Below, in pieces: positions 9,559 to 19,166 of a stretch of DNA of 64,000 nt. This stretch comes from Microvirga alba (lineage in GTDB: Bacteria > Pseudomonadota > Alphaproteobacteria > Rhizobiales > Beijerinckiaceae). Position 1 is the stretch's first letter. The number at the start of each line of letters is the position of its first letter. The stretch is from the NCBI RefSeq assembly GCF_015694465.1, contig NZ_JADQDO010000003.1, forward strand, positions 1 to 64,000, given 5' to 3'. Below the pieces are notes generated by a model, which did not search any database, had not been told where the DNA came from, and saw nothing but the letters and a program-made list of their open reading frames with translations. Position numbers and translations under genes: made by a program.

Positions 9559-10131
9559 ATGATCAAAGCCGATTTCGACCCTCAACCGAAGCTTCTATCA
9601 GGTTCGCTGGAACTCAGGCCCTTGAGACGGGAAGATCTGGATGGCTTGTTCGCTGCCGCAGGACATCCTCAAGTTTGGGCCGACCATCCGGCGAAGAACC
9701 GCTACAAGAGGGATGTCTTCGAGCGATATTTCGATTTCTTGCTCGAAACCGGAAGTACCGTCGTCATCATCGATCGGCAATCGGACAAGATCATCGGATG
9801 TTCGCGGTACTATGTCGCCCCGGATCAGCCCGACAGTATTTCGATCGGCTTTACCTTCCTCAACCACGCCTATTGGGGCGGAGGGACGAATTTCGAGATC
9901 AAACGCCTCATGCTGGACCACGCCTTCCAGACTTTCCCGGAAGTGTGGTTTCACATTGCTCCGACAAACATCCGCTCTCAAAAGGCCACGGCCAAGCTCG
10001 GCGCGGAGCACGTCTACGACGCGACGTTGAATTTGTCGGGCACTCCTGCTCAGGGCATGTGTTTCCGCTTGAGTAAGGTAGCCTGGACCAGGACGCTCCG
10101 GGACAAGGGCACCCAGGGTGCAACCGAATGA
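9559..10131 (+). CDS. GNAT family N-acetyltransferase (RimJ/RimL type)
   Basis: 190 residues of the GNAT fold. It starts MIKADFDPQPKLLSGSLELRPLRREDLDGLF, the usual strand 1 and helix 1 of the RimJ/RimL subgroup. The conserved middle is IGFTFLNHAYWGGGTNFEIKRLMLDHAF, with APTNIRSQKATAKLGA as the acetyl-CoA-binding end. The substrate could be a ribosomal protein N-terminus or a small amine. Upstream in-frame sequence from 9253 overlaps the lyase gene and is a shadow, so I use ATG 9559. Confidence 0.87.
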   Translation: MIKADFDPQPKLLSGSLELRPLRREDLDGLFAAAGHPQVWADHPAKNRYKRDVFERYFDFLLETGSTVVIIDRQSDKIIGCSRYYVAPDQPDSISIGFTFLNHAYWGGGTNFEIKRLMLDHAFQTFPEVWFHIAPTNIRSQKATAKLGAEHVYDATLNLSGTPAQGMCFRLSKVAWTRTLRDKGTQGATE

Positions 10132-10137
10132 GGCGGC

Positions 10138-10746
10138 CTAACCGCCCGGCCGTTTCAGCGAAAACTTCGTCTCTGGCGTCGCCACGAAGTAGTCGCGGTA
10201 GCCTGAGCGCGCGATGGGGCGCATGGCGGCAGTGTCGACCAGGCCATCGACGATGAACCGGTCATCGATATAGATGCCAACCACTTGGCCGATCACGAGA
10301 TAATAGGCCGGCTCTCCGCCGTCCAATGGGACGAGCGGCACCGTCTGGAGCCATTTGCATTCGAGGGCGGCGGGCGCAGCCGCGACGCGGGGCGGTTTCA
10401 CGAGCCGGGACGGCGCGGCGGCAAGGCCGGCGTGGACCATTTCGTTCTCGCCGCGCGGGAGCACGGCGGACGTGGCGTTCATTTCCTCGCGCAGATCGAA
10501 GGTCGCGAGATTGCAGACAAATTCCTTCGTCTCCTCCACGAAAGTAACAGCATCCTTCCGCCCGGCGGAGGAGAACGCCACCATGTGCGGCTTGTCCGAG
10601 ATCGCGTTGAAGAACGAATAAGGCGAGAGGTTCACCTCCCCCTTCGCGCTCATGGTCGTGATCCAGCCGATGGGGCGCGGCGTGACCAGGGCCTTGAAGG
10701 GATCGTGCGGCAGGCCGTGGGCGTTGGTGGAGGTTTCGTAGAACAT
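10138..10746 (-). CDS. Flavin reductase-like FMN-binding split-barrel protein
   Basis: 202-residue protein of the flavin reductase/DIM6 family. It carries KALVTPRPIGWITT, NLSPYSFFNAISDKPHMVAFSS, KEFVCNL and GQVVGIYIDD, which line the FMN-binding barrel. Members supply reduced flavin to a partner monooxygenase or act as oxidoreductases. It follows a nitroreductase gene with a 9-base gap on the same strand, so the two flavoproteins form an operon. Its stop lies 6 bases from the convergent acetyltransferase stop. Confidence 0.88.
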   Translation of the reverse strand: MFYETSTNAHGLPHDPFKALVTPRPIGWITTMSAKGEVNLSPYSFFNAISDKPHMVAFSSAGRKDAVTFVEETKEFVCNLATFDLREEMNATSAVLPRGENEMVHAGLAAAPSRLVKPPRVAAAPAALECKWLQTVPLVPLDGGEPAYYLVIGQVVGIYIDDRFIVDGLVDTAAMRPIARSGYRDYFVATPETKFSLKRPGG

Positions 10747-10755
10747 GGCTTTCGT

Positions 10756-11319
10756 TCAGAACCGCGTGACGATGTCGGCTAGCGCGGGCCGTGGCCGGTC
10801 GGTCGGGTTTTCCTTTGTCGTGCCAATGTGAATGTATCCGGCGATCCTCTCTTCGGGCGCAAGGCCCAAGGCGTCGAGAACGCGCCGGTCGTAGGCCGCC
10901 CAGCCGGTCAGCCAAACGGCTCCAAAGCCCGAAGCAGTGGCCGCATTCAGAAGGTTCATGCACACCGCCCCTGCCGAGAGAACCTGTTCCCAATCAGGAA
11001 TCTTCACGTGAGGGACCACCCGAGACACCACGGCCACCACCAACGGAGCCTGGGCGAAACGGTTCCTCTCGGCCGCGAGCTTCTCGGCATCCGCATCGGG
11101 CTGGTCCGCCTGGAAGGCCTTGACCAGGATCTCCCCTACCCGATGACGAGCCTCGCCCTCGATGACGACGAAGCGCCAGGGGACGAGCTTGCCGTGATCC
11201 GGCACGCGGGCCGCGATCGTCAGAAGAGTGTCGATGTCGGACTGGCTCGGGCCGGGCTCGCCCAGCCAGCGGGCTGGAACCGAGCGGCGCTGCTGAAGGC
11301 GGGAAAGACTGTCGTTCAT
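10756..11319 (-). CDS. Nitroreductase family protein
   Basis: 187-residue FMN-dependent NAD(P)H oxidoreductase of the nitroreductase superfamily, close to the YdjA type. The N-terminal LQQRRSVPARWL binds FMN phosphate, ARVPDHGKLVPWRFVVI is the family signature, and AGAVCMNLLNAATASGFGAVWLTGW and LGLAPEERIAGYIHIGT close the fold. ATG 11319 is preceded by TGAAGG. An in-frame extension to 11592 runs through the intergenic region and is not supported. First gene of a two-gene flavoprotein operon. Confidence 0.9.
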   Translation of the reverse strand: MNDSLSRLQQRRSVPARWLGEPGPSQSDIDTLLTIAARVPDHGKLVPWRFVVIEGEARHRVGEILVKAFQADQPDADAEKLAAERNRFAQAPLVVAVVSRVVPHVKIPDWEQVLSAGAVCMNLLNAATASGFGAVWLTGWAAYDRRVLDALGLAPEERIAGYIHIGTTKENPTDRPRPALADIVTRF

Positions 11320-11634
11320 AGGACCTTCATTCGGCGTGAATATTGTGAAAGAATGCGCTTGGATACCCAAAAGACGCTGCGACCCCTGGGACACGAAGCT
11401 TTGCCTTGGTCTCGCCGTGTTGATGCGCTTCAGGGAGCGCGGGCGTCCCAAGGTCAGTCGTTGCCACAAAAAAACAGCAACGGATGTATAGGGGGAGTGT
11501 GGTGACACGCCAAGCAGGTTTCCGACCCTTGGCGAGCAGCAGGGGCATGCCAGCCTTTCCGGCGGTGCAACCTGGCTCGTTGACCCGGGCACTTGTGCTG
11601 ATCGATCCTATTGGCGGAGCGCCGCGTTAAAGCA
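11320..11634. other. Intergenic region between divergent genes
   Basis: 315 bases between the nitroreductase start and the YfhO-like gene start. It must carry the two divergent promoters, but I see no convincing -35/-10 pair, repeat or RNA gene. The open frames crossing it lack coding character. Confidence 0.4.
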
Positions 11635-14085
11635 ATGCATAGATCCATTCCAGCATCGGACGCTCGACCCGCCGGCGACCTCTGGTCGAGGCGCCAGACC
11701 CTCGTGGCGCTTGCTCTCATCCTGACTGTCTGGGCGTTGGCGGCCGCCATTTGGCCCCTGACCGGATCGGTGGTGCCTTGGGATTCCAAGAACCAGTTCT
11801 ATCCCACCCTGCGCTATCTCGGCGCGGCCTTGGCCCATGGCGAGCTGCCGCTCTGGAACCCCTATCATTTCGGCGGACACCCTTCGGCGGCTGATCCGCA
11901 ATCCCTGCTCTTCACGCCCTCCATGCTGTTTTTCGGCTGGCTCGTGCCCGCGCCGTCGATGCAGGTCTTCGACGTGGTCGTTTTCGCGCATTTTCTTCCC
12001 GGCGCGCTTGCTTTCGTCCCCCTGTTCCGGCGACGCGGTTGGCATCCGGCGGGCGCGGTCGTTGCCGCCATCATTTTCATGCTCGGCGGCTCGGCGACGG
12101 CGCGCCTCCAGCATACGGGCATCATCCTCAGCTACGGCTTTTTCCCGCTCGCGCTCTGGCTTCTCGAAGAGGCGCTCGATCGTCGCTCATACCGGTTCGG
12201 CGTGCTGTTCGCCATCACCGGCGCCATCATGACCATCGGTCGGGACCAGGTGGCGTTTCTCTGCGCCTTGACGCTCATCGCTTTCGCGGCCCACCGCATC
12301 TGCACTGCGGAGAAACCTTTCTCATATTTTGCGTCCCGCCTTGGCCTGCTCGTCGCGATGGGCGCGATTGGCGGCGCGCTTCTCGCCGTGCCGGTCATTC
12401 TGACCATGCAGTTCCTGGCCACCTCCACGCGCCCTTCGTTCGGCTTCGGCGTCGCGGCCATGGGCTCGCTGCCGCCGGAGAGTCTCGCGACGATCCTGTT
12501 CGGCAACGTGTTCGGCTCCTTACGCTGGACCTATGATTACTGGGGGCCGGACTGGCACAGCCTGGCTGAAGGAACCTGGACCGACCGCGCCACGAATTAC
12601 CTGTTCATCGGCACGCTTCCCGCCCTCTTCCTGATCTGGCACGGTATCGCCGGCGGACGTCTCTTCGCCCGCGAGTTCCGGTTCTTCCTTGTCGTCGGCA
12701 TTGCCGCGCTGTTCTACGCGCTCGGGCGCTACACCCCCGGGTTCGAAGTGATCTTCGACCACATGCCCGGCGTGGACCTCTATCGCCGCCCGGCCGACGC
12801 GACCTTCCTCATCAACATCGCCCTCTCATTTTCGGTCGGTTATCTCTTTCATCGCTACGTGACCGAAGGGATTCCGAAGTGGAACCAATCCGCTCTCGGA
12901 AAGCTTTGGGTCTTCCTTCCAATGCTGGCCCTCGGGCTCGTCGTGGCCGCCATCGCCAGCGCCATGGCGTTCGCCGTGCAGGGCGGTCACGTATCCTCGG
13001 CCATGACCGAAATCAGTCTGGGTCTGGTTGTTGCGGCCATCGCCATGGGCGCGCTGATCAAAGTCAGCGGCACCACCCGTTGGCGCGAAGCCGCTGCCCT
13101 CGCCCTCATTACTCTGACCGGCGGTGAGCTGATCTCGCGCCACGCGGCGTCAGCGCTGAACGCGGAGCCTGCGGAGCGCTACGCCGTCTTCCGCCAGCTT
13201 CCGCCAGAACAGCTTCAGGGTCTGCAAATCCTGAAGCGCGAACTGGCCGAGCGCCATGAGCAGGGCCAATATCCCCGTGTGGAGATTCTCGGCCTGAACG
13301 GCCCCTGGCAGAACGCCTCCATGGTCCTCGAGATCGAGGACATCATCGGCTACAACCCGCTGCGCCTTGCCGACTACGAGCGCGCCATCGGGCCGGGCGA
13401 GAACGCCGAGGATCCCAACCTGCGCCAATTCCCGGCGACTTTCCGGGGCTACAAGTGCGAACTCGCCAACCTCCTCGGGCTGGAATACCTGGTGCTTGAC
13501 CGGCCGATCGAGCGCTTGCCGCGCCACTTCCCACGCCTGACGGGCGCGGAGGTCGTCTACGGTACGGGTAAGATGTGGATCTACCGCATGAACAGCTCGA
13601 GCCCTCGTGTCTACGTCGCCCATCAGGTCAGCGCGGTCGATTCAGAGGCGGCGCTCGACCAAGAGGAACTGCCGGAATTCAACCGCCGGACAGAGGCCCT
13701 GATCGACGACAGCAGCATGCCCCTCCTCAAGGCCCGCTATGGCTCGACTTCGGCGGGCGCCACGCCCGATAGCGCCAAGAGCGTCGCGCGCATCGTCAAA
13801 TATAAACGCAACTCGGTCAGCATCGATGTGGAGAACAGCGAGGCAGGCGTTCTCGTGCTGCACGACATCTTCTATCCGGGCTGGGAGGTCTCCGTGGACG
13901 GCCAGCGCCAGCCAATCCTGCGGGCCAATCTTCTGTTCCGAGGCGTCGAGGTTCCTGAAGGCAAGCACCGCGTCGAGTTCGAATTCCGCCCCATTTCCAT
14001 TGAAAACATCGTCGCCGCCGCCTCCGATCTCGTGAAGAGCGAGATCGAACCGATCAAGACGGCCTCGGCCGCCCCGATCCGGTGA
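11635..14085 (+). CDS. Large polytopic membrane protein, YfhO/GT-C glycosyltransferase-like
   Basis: 816-residue inner-membrane protein. It has a first membrane segment at about residues 25-45, then a loop PWDSKNQFYPTLRYLGAALAHGELPLWNPYHFGGHPSAADPQS. That loop resembles the first extracytoplasmic loop of YfhO-type and other GT-C enzymes, with acidic residues for a polyprenyl-linked sugar donor. About ten more hydrophobic segments follow, then a soluble C-terminal beta-domain (about 610-816) with GWEVSVDGQRQPILRANLLFRGVEVPEGKH, a classic YfhO ending. It likely transfers sugars to an envelope polymer. I use ATG 11635 rather than TTG 11611. Confidence 0.8.
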   Translation: MHRSIPASDARPAGDLWSRRQTLVALALILTVWALAAAIWPLTGSVVPWDSKNQFYPTLRYLGAALAHGELPLWNPYHFGGHPSAADPQSLLFTPSMLFFGWLVPAPSMQVFDVVVFAHFLPGALAFVPLFRRRGWHPAGAVVAAIIFMLGGSATARLQHTGIILSYGFFPLALWLLEEALDRRSYRFGVLFAITGAIMTIGRDQVAFLCALTLIAFAAHRICTAEKPFSYFASRLGLLVAMGAIGGALLAVPVILTMQFLATSTRPSFGFGVAAMGSLPPESLATILFGNVFGSLRWTYDYWGPDWHSLAEGTWTDRATNYLFIGTLPALFLIWHGIAGGRLFAREFRFFLVVGIAALFYALGRYTPGFEVIFDHMPGVDLYRRPADATFLINIALSFSVGYLFHRYVTEGIPKWNQSALGKLWVFLPMLALGLVVAAIASAMAFAVQGGHVSSAMTEISLGLVVAAIAMGALIKVSGTTRWREAAALALITLTGGELISRHAASALNAEPAERYAVFRQLPPEQLQGLQILKRELAERHEQGQYPRVEILGLNGPWQNASMVLEIEDIIGYNPLRLADYERAIGPGENAEDPNLRQFPATFRGYKCELANLLGLEYLVLDRPIERLPRHFPRLTGAEVVYGTGKMWIYRMNSSSPRVYVAHQVSAVDSEAALDQEELPEFNRRTEALIDDSSMPLLKARYGSTSAGATPDSAKSVARIVKYKRNSVSIDVENSEAGVLVLHDIFYPGWEVSVDGQRQPILRANLLFRGVEVPEGKHRVEFEFRPISIENIVAAASDLVKSEIEPIKTASAAPIR

Positions 14086-14104
14086 TGAATCCGACATCCG
14101 ATTG

Positions 14105-14983
14105 ATGACGCATTTCGTGAAACCTTTCCTTGCCACCGCCTTTCTGGCGATCGTCACGGCGTCCGCCGCCTCGGCGCAGATGCCCGCTGTGCCATCGCTG
14201 TCGCAGGCGGCACCTCCGGTCCCCGTTGGCCAGGTCGCGCTGAATGCCAGCGCGGTGTTTGCCGAGAACAACCAGCCGATCCGCTCCGGTCTCGTCTGGC
14301 GCGTCTATGAGGACAAGGGCGACACGATCCAGCCGCTCATCGTCGGCCGTTCGAGCAGCCCGACTCCGAACTTCACCCTCGCAGCCGGCAACTACATCGT
14401 GCATGTAGCCTACGGCTTCGCGAGCGCGTCGAAGCGCCTGAGCATTCAGACCGGGAACGTGACAGAACGCTTCACCATCAGCGCGGGCGCGCTTCGGTTG
14501 AAGGGCGCGGTCGGTGACACACCGATCCCGGCCAATCGCCTGTCCTTTTCCGTCTATGTGCCGATCGGCCAGAACTCGGAAGGCCGTCTGGTGATCGCCA
14601 ATGCCAAGGCGAATGACATCATCCGCCTGCCGGAAGGGACCTATCACGTGGTGTCCACCTATGGCGACGCCAACGCGATCATGCGGTCCGATCTCAAGGT
14701 GGAATCCGGACGGGTGACGGAAGCAACCCTCTATCATCGCGCGGCGACCGTCACGCTCAAGCTGGTCGCGGCGGCTGGCGGCGAGGCCTTCGCGGGAACG
14801 GCCTTCAGCGTTCTCACCCCCGGCGGCGACGTGATCCGCGAGGCCATCGGAGCCTTTCCCTCAGTCACCCTCGCCGATGGCGATTACGTCCTGATCGCCC
14901 GGCACGAAGGCAAGGTGCAGACCCGCGAGTTCAAGGTCGAAAGCGGCCTCGACCGGGACATCGAGATCATCGCAACTCCTTAA
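14105..14983 (+). CDS. Exported hypothetical protein, repeated beta-sandwich domains
   Basis: 292 residues with a clear Sec signal peptide ending ASAASAQMP. The mature protein repeats a roughly 85-residue unit: a strand-rich segment, then AAGNYIVHVAYGFASASKRLSIQ, PEGTYHVVSTYGDANAIMRSDLKVESG and ADGDYVLIARHEGKVQTREFKVESG. The recurrent x-G-x-Y-x-V/L followed by K-x-x-V-E-S-G resembles PEGA or carboxypeptidase-regulatory-like folds. It lies 19 bases after the YfhO-like gene and is likely in the same operon. Function is unknown. ATG 14105 is used; a TTG one codon upstream is possible. Confidence 0.78.
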   Translation: MTHFVKPFLATAFLAIVTASAASAQMPAVPSLSQAAPPVPVGQVALNASAVFAENNQPIRSGLVWRVYEDKGDTIQPLIVGRSSSPTPNFTLAAGNYIVHVAYGFASASKRLSIQTGNVTERFTISAGALRLKGAVGDTPIPANRLSFSVYVPIGQNSEGRLVIANAKANDIIRLPEGTYHVVSTYGDANAIMRSDLKVESGRVTEATLYHRAATVTLKLVAAAGGEAFAGTAFSVLTPGGDVIREAIGAFPSVTLADGDYVLIARHEGKVQTREFKVESGLDRDIEIIATP

Positions 14984-15095
14984 CGCTCCAAGCCGAACCT
15001 TTCGTCGCCCTGCCGCATTGATCGAGTGCTGACGACCGGTCGCTCCTCCTCCGAACCCAACCTTCATGGGCGCGACCTCGACAGGGAGCACACTC

Positions 15096-16340
15096 ATGAA
15101 GATCTCAAAGATCATGACCCGCGATGTGCGCGTGATCGGGCCCGACCGGACGATCCGCGAAGCGGCACGGTTGATGGACGAGATGAATGTCGGCGTCCTG
15201 CCGGTCTGCGACGGACGCCGCCTCAAGGGCATGATTACCGACCGCGACATCACGATCCGTGCCACCTCAGCCGGCCTCCCGCCCGATACCACCCACGTTG
15301 GGGACATCATGTCGGACAATGTCTGGTGGTGTTTCGACGACGACGATTCGGCCCACATCGTCGAACTCATGAGCACTCATCAGATCCGCCGCCTTCCGGT
15401 CATCGATCATGACAAGAAAATGGTCGGCATCGTCACGCTCGGCGATCTTGCCACCCACAGCGAGTGGGAAGCGTCCCGGGCGCTCGCGCGCATCTCGACG
15501 CCCTCGGAACCCGATCGGTCGCAACGCCGCGCGCACCAACCGTTGACGTCGGCCGAGCGACGCGCATTGGCGCGACGCAGAAAGGCGGAGGAAAGCGATT
15601 GGGGCTATCCGCGCAGCCCTCACACCCCGACTGAGCGCGAAATACGCGCGGCCGACCGGCCACGGTTCCGCTTCCGGGACGAGGACGATGTGCGGGCTGC
15701 CTTCGGCAGCTTGGGGTATCCCGGTGAGCAGCCTGCTCGCATGCGCGGCGGCTTCCGCGGTGAGGGTTATCAATCTTCCGGTGACGAGTATGCCGATCCA
15801 CGCGCCCATCGGCCTCGCCGGTTCGGCGCGGCAAGCGCCACGGGATATTACGAGCATCCGGGCGACGACAGCAGCCCGGAGGAGCGGCGTCTCCAGAACC
15901 TCGAGCGAACCTGGAGCCTGGTCCACGAGAAGCATGATCACCGGAACTATGGCAGCGGTCCCGGCAACACGCTGTTCGAGAGCGAGGCCGCCACCGGGCG
16001 CAGAGAAGTCAGGCCCGGTCCGCATCGGGGCAAAGGCCCGCGCGGCTACCAACGGTCGGACGAGCGCATCCGCGAGGATGTCAGCGAACGCCTGACGGAG
16101 GATCCCCGCATCGACGCCTCGGAGATCGAAGTGGTCGTGCAGAACCGGGAAGTGACCTTGATCGGTTTCGTTCGGATCCGGGCGGAAAAGCACCTGGCTG
16201 AAGACCTGTCGGCGACCGTGTCCGGTGTGACCCATGTGCAGAACAACCTGCGGGTTCGGCAAGCCGAGAAGATCACGTCGGAGACCAAGGTCAAATCGCC
16301 TCCCGAGAGGAAGGGCAATCGGCAGCGGCAGGCAGGTTAG
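15096..16340 (+). CDS. CBS-pair protein with C-terminal BON domain
   Basis: 414 residues. Residues 1-125 form two CBS motifs (MKISKIMTRDVRVIGPDRTI..., GDIMSDNVWWCFDDDDSAHIVELM..., GIVTLGDLA), a Bateman module that usually binds adenine nucleotides. A long, charged, Arg/Gly/Tyr-rich and probably disordered linker covers about 130-325. A BON-like domain follows (about 325-395: ERIREDVSERLTEDPRIDASEIEVVVQNREVTLIGFV...VTHVQNNLRV), thought to contact membranes or phospholipids. CBS plus BON suggests a stress or signalling protein. ATG 15096 follows AGGGAG. It converges with thrS across a repeat. Confidence 0.88.
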   Translation: MKISKIMTRDVRVIGPDRTIREAARLMDEMNVGVLPVCDGRRLKGMITDRDITIRATSAGLPPDTTHVGDIMSDNVWWCFDDDDSAHIVELMSTHQIRRLPVIDHDKKMVGIVTLGDLATHSEWEASRALARISTPSEPDRSQRRAHQPLTSAERRALARRRKAEESDWGYPRSPHTPTEREIRAADRPRFRFRDEDDVRAAFGSLGYPGEQPARMRGGFRGEGYQSSGDEYADPRAHRPRRFGAASATGYYEHPGDDSSPEERRLQNLERTWSLVHEKHDHRNYGSGPGNTLFESEAATGRREVRPGPHRGKGPRGYQRSDERIREDVSERLTEDPRIDASEIEVVVQNREVTLIGFVRIRAEKHLAEDLSATVSGVTHVQNNLRVRQAEKITSETKVKSPPERKGNRQRQAG

Positions 16341-16348
16341 TTCTGTCG

Positions 16349-16488
16349 CCATTCCCGGTCAGCGAAGCGGAGCCCGGAACCCATAGCCGCCGACGGAAAA
16401 GGAAAAGGCGCGTCATTCCCGACGCGCCTTTTCCGGAGCCACTTGTGGCTATAGGTTCCGGGCTCTCGCTACGCTCGCCCCGGAATGG
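16349..16488. repeat. Interspersed inverted repeat element, copy 1, with internal hairpin
   Basis: Arms at 16349-16388 and 16447-16488 are imperfect reverse complements (CCATTCC...GCCCGGAACCCATAGCC against GGCTATAGGTTCCGGGC...GGAATGG). Two related copies lie at 42753 and 45442, each also between convergent genes. This copy contains a perfect 14-base-arm hairpin at 16401-16434. Confidence 0.85.
16401..16434. terminator. Bidirectional terminator between CBS-BON gene and thrS
   Basis: GGAAAAGGCGCGTC (16401-16414) pairs perfectly with GACGCGCCTTTTCC (16421-16434). The T-rich tail inside the right arm and A-rich left arm allow termination in both directions. It sits between two convergent genes. 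Confidence 0.75.
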
Positions 16489-16516
16489 CGGAGGTCGAGC
16501 CTCTCTCCATCCAGTT

Positions 16517-18529
16517 CTAGACCAGCGTGCGCTCGACGACGTGGTGCCCGTCGAGGGTCGCGTGTCCCTCCGGCTCGGAGACGGCCGCAGCGGCGCGCTT
16601 CAAATCCGGGGTGACGGCCTCGGCGGCAAGCACCTTCAAAGCCTCTTCGAGACTCAGATTGGTCTGGTCGGGGCTGCCGAGACGACGGATCGAAACACCG
16701 CGTTCGGCCGCCTCCTTCTTACCCACCACGAGAAGCACCGGAACCTTGGCCAGCGAATGCTCGCGGACCTTGTAGGTAATCTTCTCGTTGCGAAGATCCG
16801 CCTCGACGCGCAAACCCGCAGCTTGAGCCGCCTTCACCACTTCCATGGCATAGGCGTCGCCGTCCGATGTAATCGTCGCGACGACCACCTGCACCGGCGC
16901 GAGCCAGAGCGGGAAGTGACCGGCGAAATGCTCGATCAGGATGCCGGTGAAGCGCTCCATGGAGCCGCAGATGGCGCGGTGAACCATGCACGGCGTCTTC
17001 TTTTGCCCGTCATGATCCACATAGAACGCGCCGAACCGCTCCGGCAGGTTGAAGTCGACCTGCGTCGTGCCGCATTGCCAATCGCGGCCGATGGCGTCGC
17101 GCAGCACGTACTCGAATTTCGGCCCGTAGAACGCGCCCTCGCCCGGATTGATTCCGGTCTTGATGCGCCCGCCGGACTGCTCCTCGATCTGCTTCAGAAC
17201 GCGGGTCATCACGTCTTCCGCATGATCCCACATCTCGTCCGTGCCGACGCGCTTCTCGGGCCGGGTGGAGAGCTTGACCACGATGTTCTCGAAGCCGAAA
17301 TCGCCGTAGGTCGAGAGGATCAGTTCGTTGATCTTCAGGCACTCTTCGGCAAGCTGCTCCTCCGTGCAGAACACGTGCGCGTCGTCCTGCGTGAAGGCGC
17401 GAACGCGCATGAGGCCATGCAGCGCGCCTGACGGCTCATAGCGCGACACCGCGCCGAACTCGGCAAGCCGCAGCGGGAGATCGCGATAGGATTTCAGGCC
17501 GTGCTTGAAGATCTGCACATGGCCGGGGCAGTTCATCGGCTTGATGGCGAAAACGCGCTCGTCCTCGGTCTTCGTGACGAACATGTTCTCGCGATACCAG
17601 CCCCAATGGCCGGAGGTTTCCCAAAGCGCCTTGTCGAGGATCTGCGGCGCGTTGACCTCCTGATAATCGCCCTTGAGACGGCGGCGCATGTAGGAGGTCA
17701 GCTCCTGGAACAGGGTCCAGCCCTTCGCATGCCAGAAGACGACGCCCGGCCCCTCCTCCTGGAAGTGGAACAGGTCCATCTCGCGGCCCAGGCGACGGTG
17801 ATCGCGCTTTTCGGCCTCCTCGAGCTGCTTGAGGTAAGCATCGAGCTCCTCCTGGGAGGCCCAGGCGGTGCCGTAGATGCGGGTCAGCATCGGGTTGTTG
17901 GAATCGCCGCGCCAATAAGCGCCCGCCACCTTCATGAGCTTGAAGGCGGTGCCGATCTTGCCCGTGGAGGTCATGTGCGGGCCACGGCACAGGTCGAACC
18001 AGTCGCCTTGCGCGTAAATCTTGAGATCCTGGCCTTCCGGGATCGCGTCGATGAGCTGGAGCTTGTAGGTCTCGCCCTTCTCAGCAAAGACCTCTTTCGC
18101 CTTCTCGCGGCTCCAGACATCCTTCGTGAAAGGCTTATCCTTCGCGATGATCTCGCGCATCTTCGCTTCGATGGCGGCGAAATCATCCGGCGTGAAGGGC
18201 TCGTTGCGCGCAAAGTCGTAATAGAAACCGTTCTCGATGACCGGGCCGATGGTCACCTGTGTTCCCGGATAAAGCGCCTGCACGGCCTCCGCGAGAACGT
18301 GCGCGCAATCGTGCCGGATCAATTCCAGCGAGCGCGGGTCTTCGCGGTTCAAAAACTCGATCTTCGCGCTCTGCGTGATCGGATCGGCAAGATCGGTAAC
18401 CGTGCCGTCGAGCGCCATGGCGACGGTGCGCTTGGCTAGCGACTTGGCGATGCCTTCCACGATCTCGCGGCCGGTGATGCCGGAGGCGTATTGGCGCGCT
18501 GCGCCATCAGGGAATGTCAGGGTAATCAT
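16517..18529 (-). CDS. thrS: Threonyl-tRNA synthetase
   Basis: Class II aminoacyl-tRNA synthetase charging tRNA-Thr, 670 residues. Domains in order: TGS (1-60, [17 protein letters not shown]), the editing domain with the zinc-like [11 protein letters not shown] motif and the YYDF region, the class II core with [29 protein letters not shown] and the motif 3 region, and the C-terminal anticodon-binding domain ([11 protein letters not shown] onward). ATG 18529 gives the standard N-terminus; the in-frame upstream extension to 18823 is noise. It lies downstream of yidD on the same strand. Confidence 0.97.
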   Translation of the reverse strand: MITLTFPDGAARQYASGITGREIVEGIAKSLAKRTVAMALDGTVTDLADPITQSAKIEFLNREDPRSLELIRHDCAHVLAEAVQALYPGTQVTIGPVIENGFYYDFARNEPFTPDDFAAIEAKMREIIAKDKPFTKDVWSREKAKEVFAEKGETYKLQLIDAIPEGQDLKIYAQGDWFDLCRGPHMTSTGKIGTAFKLMKVAGAYWRGDSNNPMLTRIYGTAWASQEELDAYLKQLEEAEKRDHRRLGREMDLFHFQEEGPGVVFWHAKGWTLFQELTSYMRRRLKGDYQEVNAPQILDKALWETSGHWGWYRENMFVTKTEDERVFAIKPMNCPGHVQIFKHGLKSYRDLPLRLAEFGAVSRYEPSGALHGLMRVRAFTQDDAHVFCTEEQLAEECLKINELILSTYGDFGFENIVVKLSTRPEKRVGTDEMWDHAEDVMTRVLKQIEEQSGGRIKTGINPGEGAFYGPKFEYVLRDAIGRDWQCGTTQVDFNLPERFGAFYVDHDGQKKTPCMVHRAICGSMERFTGILIEHFAGHFPLWLAPVQVVVATITSDGDAYAMEVVKAAQAAGLRVEADLRNEKITYKVREHSLAKVPVLLVVGKKEAAERGVSIRRLGSPDQTNLSLEEALKVLAAEAVTPDLKRAAAAVSEPEGHATLDGHHVVERTLV

Positions 18530-18608
18530 ATGAGCTTTCTCCTGGCTCACTCCTGCCAACGGAGCAGGTAAGCGGGGGCCGACGGTCTTTGGGATGAAAG
18601 GAGCGAAA

Positions 18609-18965
18609 TCAGCCGCCGTCAGGTTCGACCGCTTCGCAGGTGATCGCGGGAGCATTGACGCTCCGCCAGCGACCATAAGCCCAGGGCTTATACCAGGCGG
18701 ACCCATCGGGCAATGTTTCAGACACGAGATCGAGCCCCGACGTGCCGAACGGCCCGCAACGGCAGATCCGCGCCGCGCCCATCCAGCCCCCGGCCCAAAA
18801 GCCGTGTTTCTGGATCGCCTCATCCGTATATTCGGAACACGACGGCAAGTGGCGGCATTGGCGGCCGATGAGACCCGAAAGCGTGAGCTGATAGGAGCGG
18901 ATCGCCATGTGAGCGATCCGGCGGGGAAGATGCCTCGTCGTTATCCCCTGGGGTCTGTTTCTCAC
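18609..18965 (-). CDS. yidD: Membrane protein insertion efficiency factor YidD
   Basis: Small membrane-associated protein that assists YidC-dependent insertion of inner-membrane proteins. The signature [30 protein letters not shown], with the CRHLPSC cysteines, is followed by [21 protein letters not shown] prefer GTG 18965, which has CGAGG seven bases upstream and gives 118 residues. ATG 18989 and ATG 18884 are alternatives. It is 79 bases upstream of thrS, a common pairing in Rhizobiales. Confidence 0.88.
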   Translation of the reverse strand: MRNRPQGITTRHLPRRIAHMAIRSYQLTLSGLIGRQCRHLPSCSEYTDEAIQKHGFWAGGWMGAARICRCGPFGTSGLDLVSETLPDGSAWYKPWAYGRWRSVNAPAITCEAVEPDGG

Positions 18966-19106
18966 GTCCAATCCTCGATCTGGCAGCACGTCACGGGCGG
19001 CGGTGAACGTGTCCAGGCGCTAATGTTCATCCTGTCAATGCAGCGAAAGCTGCCGCCCAAAACCTTACCACATTCAACCAGCGTTTAGTGGCGTGCTTGA
19101 GACTGA

Positions 19107-19166
19107 ATGAAATATTATACCATTCTTATTTCAAGCATATGCGGCAGTAAGGGCGACGACCGATGA
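19107..19166 (+). CDS. Possible 19-codon ORF coupled to radical SAM gene
   Basis: ATG 19107 opens a tiny frame (MKYYTILISSICGSKGDDR) whose TGA overlaps the ATG of the radical SAM gene (ATGA at 19163-19166). The stretch is AT-rich and no strong ribosome binding site is visible. It could be a leader peptide, a modified-peptide precursor or chance. It is listed only because of the overlap and the nature of the next gene. Confidence 0.2.
   Translation: MKYYTILISSICGSKGDDR

Noticed and set aside
19023..19088. 21-codon frame MFILSMQRKLPPKTLPHSTSV upstream of the radical SAM gene
   Set aside because: No ribosome binding site and not coupled to the enzyme; the 19-codon frame at 19107 is the better placed candidate.
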